The notes beneath the pieces are model-generated. The model was given only the letters and a program-made list of their open reading frames with translations. It did no database searches and had not been told where the DNA came from. Position numbers and translations under genes: made by a program. This document shows, piece by piece, positions 7,429 through 9,831 of a DNA stretch of 9,831 nucleotides. This stretch comes from Sulfurimonas sp. (GTDB taxonomy: Bacteria > Campylobacterota > Campylobacteria > Campylobacterales > Sulfurimonadaceae): contig JAFLJV010000142.1 in assembly GCA_022712845.1 (NCBI GenBank), forward strand, positions 1 through 9,831, given 5' to 3'. The stretch's first letter is position 1. Each line of letters starts with the position of its first letter.

Positions 7429-7434
7429 TAGAAT
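7429..7434 (+). promoter_or_regulatory. Candidate -10 box of ahpC
   Basis: TAGAAT (5 of 6 to TATAAT) follows a T-rich stretch, about 35 bases before the ahpC ATG. No clear -35 is visible, as is usual for this group. Other AT-rich hexamers nearer the operator cannot be excluded. Confidence 0.4.
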
Positions 7435-7468
7435 TTCACCATAAACAAAAATACATAAGGATATATAT

Positions 7469-8065
7469 ATGTTAGTAACAAATCCAGCTCCAGACTTTAC
7501 AGCAACTACAGTTTTAGGTGACGGTTCAATCGTTGAAGATTTTAAATTAAGTGAAAACTTTGGTGAAAAAGGTACTGTTCTTTTCTTTTACCCACTAGAT
7601 TTTACATTTGTTTGTCCATCAGAGCTTATCGCTTTTGATCACAGACTAAACGATTTTAAAGAGCGTGGTGTTAATGTTATAGGTGTGTCTGTAGATAGCC
7701 AATTTTCTCACTTTGCATGGAGAGAAACTCCAATTAATAATGGTGGTATCGGTAGAGTTGGTTACCCTCTTGTAGCTGACCTTACAAAACAAATCTCAAA
7801 AGATTATGATGTTCTTTTTGGTGGTGCTGTAGCACTTCGTGGTTCATTTTTAATTGACGCTAAAGGTATTGTTCGCCATTCAGTAGTAAATGATTTACCA
7901 CTTGGTCGTAACATTGATGAAATGTTAAGAATGGTAGATACTATGCAGTTTACTGATGAACACGGTGAAGTATGTCCTGCTGGTTGGATAAAAGGTGATG
8001 AAGGTATGAAAGCCACTACAGAAGGTGTTGCTGAGTATCTTGGTAAACATGAGGGTGATTTATAA
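7469..8065 (+). CDS. ahpC: Alkyl hydroperoxide reductase / 2-Cys peroxiredoxin
   Basis: A 198-residue typical 2-Cys peroxiredoxin that reduces hydrogen peroxide and organic peroxides in the cytoplasm. The peroxidatic cysteine is Cys49 in FYPLDFTFVCPSE and the resolving cysteine is Cys169 in GEVCPAGW. Other family features are VSVDSQFSHFAW, the GGIG loop (residues 92-95), PLVADLTKQI, and RGSFLID followed by DLPLGRNIDEMLRM. Length and sequence closely resemble C. jejuni AhpC as I remember it. No AhpF is nearby; in this group the reductant is usually thioredoxin. The ATG has AAGGA at 7457-7461, spaced 7 bases. The upstream operator copy places it in the same presumed regulon as katA. A strong terminator overlaps the stop codon, so it is monocistronic. 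Confidence 0.97.
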   Translation: MLVTNPAPDFTATTVLGDGSIVEDFKLSENFGEKGTVLFFYPLDFTFVCPSELIAFDHRLNDFKERGVNVIGVSVDSQFSHFAWRETPINNGGIGRVGYPLVADLTKQISKDYDVLFGGAVALRGSFLIDAKGIVRHSVVNDLPLGRNIDEMLRMVDTMQFTDEHGEVCPAGWIKGDEGMKATTEGVAEYLGKHEGDL

Positions 8066-8080
8066 TCATCTTCTTTTTTT
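8051..8080 (+). terminator. Rho-independent terminator overlapping the ahpC stop codon
   Basis: The arms GAGGGTGATT and AATCATCTTC pair over 10 bp (two of them G-U) around a 3-base loop, directly followed by seven T (8074-8080). The left arm encodes the last codons of AhpC, and the TAA stop (8063-8065) is split between loop and right arm. This is the best intrinsic terminator in the window. Confidence 0.8.
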
Positions 8081-8092
8081 AACTCTCACTTT

Positions 8093-8254
8093 TTATATGT
8101 AAACCCAAATTTGTTGTGAAGCAAGATTTAAAGTAAAAATTATGGGATCTAAATAACCATCTACAATTTTTAAATTCAAGTTTTTACTAAGTCCTTTATA
8201 AATTTTAATTAATATTTTTAATGGAGAAAAAATTCCACCATCTAAGAGTATTAG
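8093..8254 (-). pseudogene. Unrecognised minus-strand coding-like fragment, no start codon
   Basis: On the minus strand 53 codons are open up to a TAA stop at 8095-8093. The translation has a protein-like composition, with segments such as LLDGGIFSPLKIL and KIVDGYLDPIIF followed by LNLASQQIWVYI. No ATG or GTG occurs in it; the only alternative start is a TTG giving 26 residues. I do not recognise the family. It may be the decayed 3' end of a lost gene, convergent with ahpC, or a chance open stretch in AT-rich DNA. Confidence 0.25.
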
Positions 8255-8385
8255 TTATATTTGGGATTTTAATCTTTTTATATTTATTTCTCGTAAATAA
8301 ATAAGATAAAGTTACTCTTAAATTCTGTATAAGCTATTCTAACTTTTTGATTAGTAATAGTATAATAAACAAGCATTTTTTAAAT

Positions 8386-8490
8386 TTATAGCAATAATTC
8401 ATCCAAGTTTTCATCTAGATTATTAAATCTATATTCACATTTTTTTAAATGTAAATAAAAATTATATTTACACAAAATTGTTATTATTAA
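8386..8490 (-). pseudogene. Remnant of an IS1595/IS1016-type transposase C-terminus
   Basis: The 34 codons before the TAA stop at 8388-8386 read KYNFYLHLKKCEYRFNN then LDENLDELLL. From memory this resembles the C-terminal end of ISXO2-like (IS1595/IS1016) transposases, where a F-x-LHLKECEFRFNHR-x-ENLY-x-LLL pattern follows the DDE domain. The catalytic part is absent, a stop codon (8493-8491) bounds the fragment upstream, and no terminal inverted repeats are seen. It is therefore a scar, not a mobile element. The identification rests on pattern memory only. Confidence 0.5.
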
Positions 8491-8495
8491 TTAGT

Positions 8496-8501
8496 TATAA
8501 T
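8496..8501 (+). promoter_or_regulatory. -10 box for the secreted-protein gene
   Basis: A perfect TATAAT preceded by AT-rich sequence lies 31 bases before the ATG at 8533. The predicted start is near 8508, giving a short leader that carries AGAGGAA. Confidence 0.6.
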
Positions 8502-8532
8502 GTGAAATATTTTAATATAGAGGAATTTAATT

Positions 8533-9339
8533 ATGAAAAAAATCTTTATAATATGTTTTAGTATCTTAGTCTCAACTCTTCAAGCTGACTACATAATTAA
8601 ATATGATATGAGTGGTACACTTCAAACATTCAAATATCACAGTCCTACAAAATCAACATATAGCATGAAACTTGATGGAGTGGATAATAAAACATATAGA
8701 GTTGGTAACAAAATTTATTCAGTTTCTACTCACTGCAATCAACAATATATTATCGAGGCAGATGAAGCAAAAGAAACAATGAAGTCCATTGGTTTTGATG
8801 TTTCACAACTTAATGAAGAGATAGCAAAACCAGAATTTAGTATAGAAAAAACAGGTAAAAAAGTTAAAGTTAATGGTATTAGTGGTGAAGTGTGGATTCT
8901 CTCATCTGCTGATGAAAAAGAAACTGAAACAGCAGAGATAGTTGTAACAGATAATAAAAAAATTGTAGAAGCTACTCGAGGGATGTTTGAATTAATGAAC
9001 ATTCTTGGTATGACACAAGGTTATAACTTTTTTGAGGTTGAAAAAGGATATGTAAACATTAAAGGAACTGGTTTTGAGCTTAAAGAGTTTAGTGATAAAA
9101 AAATTAATAGTAGTGAATACGAACTTCCAAAAGATGCAAAAAAAGCAAAAACATCTGAGTTAATATTATTAAGTATGCTAGGTTGTGAAAAAATCAAACA
9201 AGAAAAATCTGAATTAGAACAAAATATTATTGATAATACAAAAAATGAACAAGAAGAAAAACCCGAATCAAAACAAAATATTATGGAAGATATGAAAGAA
9301 ATAAAAGAAGCGGTCAACTTATTAAAAAGTTTTTTTTAA
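8533..9339 (+). CDS. Secreted, probably periplasmic protein of unknown function (DUF4412-like)
   Basis: This 268-residue protein begins with a classic Sec signal peptide (KK, a hydrophobic stretch to about residue 15, and likely cleavage after LQA at residue 18). The mature part starts with a beta-rich pattern (DYIIKYDMSGTLQTF, YRVGNKIYSV) reminiscent of DUF4412-type periplasmic proteins; that assignment is tentative. Two cysteines remain after cleavage (Cys68, Cys218) and could form a disulfide. Residues 224-259 are a charged, probably helical tail made of two related 18-residue units. The ATG has AGAGGAA at 8519-8525, spaced 7 bases, and a promoter just upstream. A small gene follows directly after the stop, so the two probably work together. 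No enzymatic motif is visible and no function can be assigned. Confidence 0.85.
   Translation: MKKIFIICFSILVSTLQADYIIKYDMSGTLQTFKYHSPTKSTYSMKLDGVDNKTYRVGNKIYSVSTHCNQQYIIEADEAKETMKSIGFDVSQLNEEIAKPEFSIEKTGKKVKVNGISGEVWILSSADEKETETAEIVVTDNKKIVEATRGMFELMNILGMTQGYNFFEVEKGYVNIKGTGFELKEFSDKKINSSEYELPKDAKKAKTSELILLSMLGCEKIKQEKSELEQNIIDNTKNEQEEKPESKQNIMEDMKEIKEAVNLLKSFF
9202..9309 (+). repeat. 54-bp tandem duplication within the secreted-protein gene
   Basis: Two adjacent 54-bp units (9202-9255 and 9256-9309) match at 40 of 54 bases. Their 18-residue products share 8 identical positions, with the common frame EK-x-E-x2-QNI. The duplication lengthens the charged C-terminal tail and keeps the frame. 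Confidence 0.6.
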
Positions 9340-9555
9340 GTGCTAGATAAACTACATAAAAACATTCAGCTAGTTATTGATGAAAAAAACTTTCATCTAT
9401 ATGGTGAATGGTGGTTGATTTTAGTAGACTCTATAATTTATGGATTAGATAGTGAAGACTTTAAACAATTAAAGAGCATTAAATTAGAAAAACAAAAATT
9501 TAACAAAGTAATTATACTCTCTCCAAAAGGAGACTTTAAAGCTTTTGAGTTTTAA
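9340..9555 (+). CDS. Small conserved-looking protein of unknown function
   Basis: This open frame of 71 codons starts with GTG directly after the TAA of the upstream gene (TAAGTG) and has no ribosome binding site of its own, so translation would depend on coupling. The product (LDKLHKNIQLVIDEKNFHLY, then EWWLILVDSIIYGLD) is cytoplasmic in character: there is no signal peptide or clear membrane helix, and it has a basic middle and the end KGDFKAFEF. I do not recognise a family. The protein-like composition and tight spacing argue that it is real. The GTG start is the only reasonable one near the 5' end. Confidence 0.65.
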   Translation: MLDKLHKNIQLVIDEKNFHLYGEWWLILVDSIIYGLDSEDFKQLKSIKLEKQKFNKVIILSPKGDFKAFEF

Positions 9556-9607
9556 GTGATTATTTTAAAATATATGCAAAAAGAAGAAAATATATATATA
9601 AAAAAGC

Positions 9608-9613
9608 TATAAT
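9608..9613 (+). promoter_or_regulatory. -10 box for the tautomerase gene
   Basis: A perfect TATAAT follows an A/T-rich tract (alternating TA then six A), 46 bases before the ATG at 9659. There is no clear -35 box. Confidence 0.55.
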
Positions 9614-9658
9614 TTATTAAATTAGATAAGCTGTTAATAAACAGATACAGGAGATATT

Positions 9659-9831
9659 ATGCCTCACTTTATAATAGATTGTTCCCAAAGTATTTTAAAA
9701 TTACATTCCCAAGAGAAGATAATTGAACAAGTTCATATTTCAGCTGTTTCAACTAAACTATTTCATAAAAATGATGTAAAAGTGAGAGTAAATATTTTTC
9801 AAAAATACTCTACGGGAGATAAAAAAGAAGA
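9659..9831 (+). CDS. 5-carboxymethyl-2-hydroxymuconate isomerase-like tautomerase, truncated by window edge
   Basis: The 57 codons present start MPHFIIDCSQSIL, the N-terminus typical of the CHMI (HpaF-type) branch of the tautomerase superfamily. There Pro2, exposed after removal of Met1, is the catalytic base. The later HKNDVKVRVNIFQKY also fits the family pattern (NDIKVR). Full-length members are about 115-130 residues, so roughly the second half is missing beyond the right edge. The ATG has AGGAG at 9649-9653, spaced 5 bases, and a TATAAT box upstream. CHMI proper acts in homoprotocatechuate breakdown. No other genes of that pathway are here, so the substrate in this organism is uncertain and a generic tautomerase role is equally likely. 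Confidence 0.85.
   Translation, partial: MPHFIIDCSQSILKLHSQEKIIEQVHISAVSTKLFHKNDVKVRVNIFQKYSTGDKKE

Larger units (their letters stand above)
8081..8532. other. 452-bp region without an intact gene
   Basis: This very AT-rich gap separates ahpC from the secreted-protein gene. It contains two minus-strand coding-like fragments (8093-8254 and 8386-8490), an 8-bp inverted repeat at 8450-8472 (TGTAAATA / TATTTACA) and the downstream gene's promoter at 8496-8501. No full gene, RNA gene or clear insertion-sequence ends were found. It looks like a decayed region. Confidence 0.6.

Noticed and set aside
8221..8304. Plus-strand 27-codon frame encoding a basic start and one hydrophobic helix (MEKKFHHL then a Leu/Ile/Phe-rich stretch), like a small toxin peptide
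   Set aside because: It has no ribosome binding site or promoter, lies in T-rich DNA where hydrophobic codons arise by chance, and partly overlaps the minus-strand coding-like fragment at 8093-8254.
8450..8472. 8-bp inverted repeat TGTAAATA/TATTTACA as a terminator or IS end
   Set aside because: It has no T-run on either strand and lies within the transposase-like fragment, not at a plausible element boundary.
8739..9317. Two minus-strand frames opposite the secreted-protein gene, rich in Ser, Phe and Ile
   Set aside because: Reverse complements of Glu/Lys-rich coding sequence routinely give such frames; the plus-strand gene has a promoter, ribosome site and signal peptide.
1..9831. CRISPR arrays, tRNA or rRNA genes, intact insertion sequences, defence or phage modules
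   Set aside because: No regularly spaced direct repeats, no tRNA-like cloverleaf and no complete transposase or phage genes were found in reading both strands.

Overview
The window looks like an AT-rich chromosomal segment of a Campylobacterota (epsilonproteobacterial) organism, probably close to Sulfurimonas or Arcobacter. The evidence is the gene content and protein flavour: a 49-residue Cys-free L32 next to plsX and fabH, a three-domain desulforubrerythrin of the Campylobacter type, a catalase followed by an ankyrin protein as in C. jejuni katA-Cj1386, and a 198-residue AhpC very like the C. jejuni protein. Promoters are of the T-rich/extended -10 type, mostly without a clear -35. The genus assignment is inference.

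Positions 1-2614 (minus strand) hold a housekeeping cluster read right to left: ndk, a DUF177/YceD protein, rpmF, plsX and fabH (fabH runs off the left edge). plsX, rpmF and fabH are tightly packed and link ribosome assembly with phospholipid and fatty-acid initiation. Two intercistronic hairpins may tune or process the message. Upstream are a 2[4Fe-4S] ferredoxin gene with its own terminator (2723-3046) and metK with its own promoter (3198-4412).

Positions 4427-8080 form a peroxide-defence island. On the minus strand katA, an ankyrin-repeat catalase partner and desulforubrerythrin form one compact operon. Divergent from katA is a short Fur/PerR-family gene that appears to have suffered an in-frame internal deletion: it keeps the N-terminal helices and the last CxxC but lacks the recognition helix and most metal ligands. 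It is followed on the plus strand by ahpC, which ends in a strong terminator. Two 25-bp PerR-box-like palindromes (21 of 25 positions identical) lie in the katA/perR intergenic region and upstream of ahpC, so the regulon architecture is preserved although the local regulator looks broken. This is the most interesting feature of the window.

Positions 8081-8532 have no intact gene but contain scars. A minus-strand fragment reads like the C-terminus of an IS1595/IS1016-type transposase, and a 53-codon open stretch without a start codon lies next to it. Positions 8533-9555 hold a two-gene unit: a secreted, probably periplasmic protein with a duplicated charged tail, and a 71-residue protein of unknown function starting directly after its stop codon. 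The window ends inside a tautomerase-superfamily gene (5-carboxymethyl-2-hydroxymuconate isomerase-like) with its own promoter. No tRNA, rRNA or CRISPR array was seen, and no wholly novel multi-gene system is evident.
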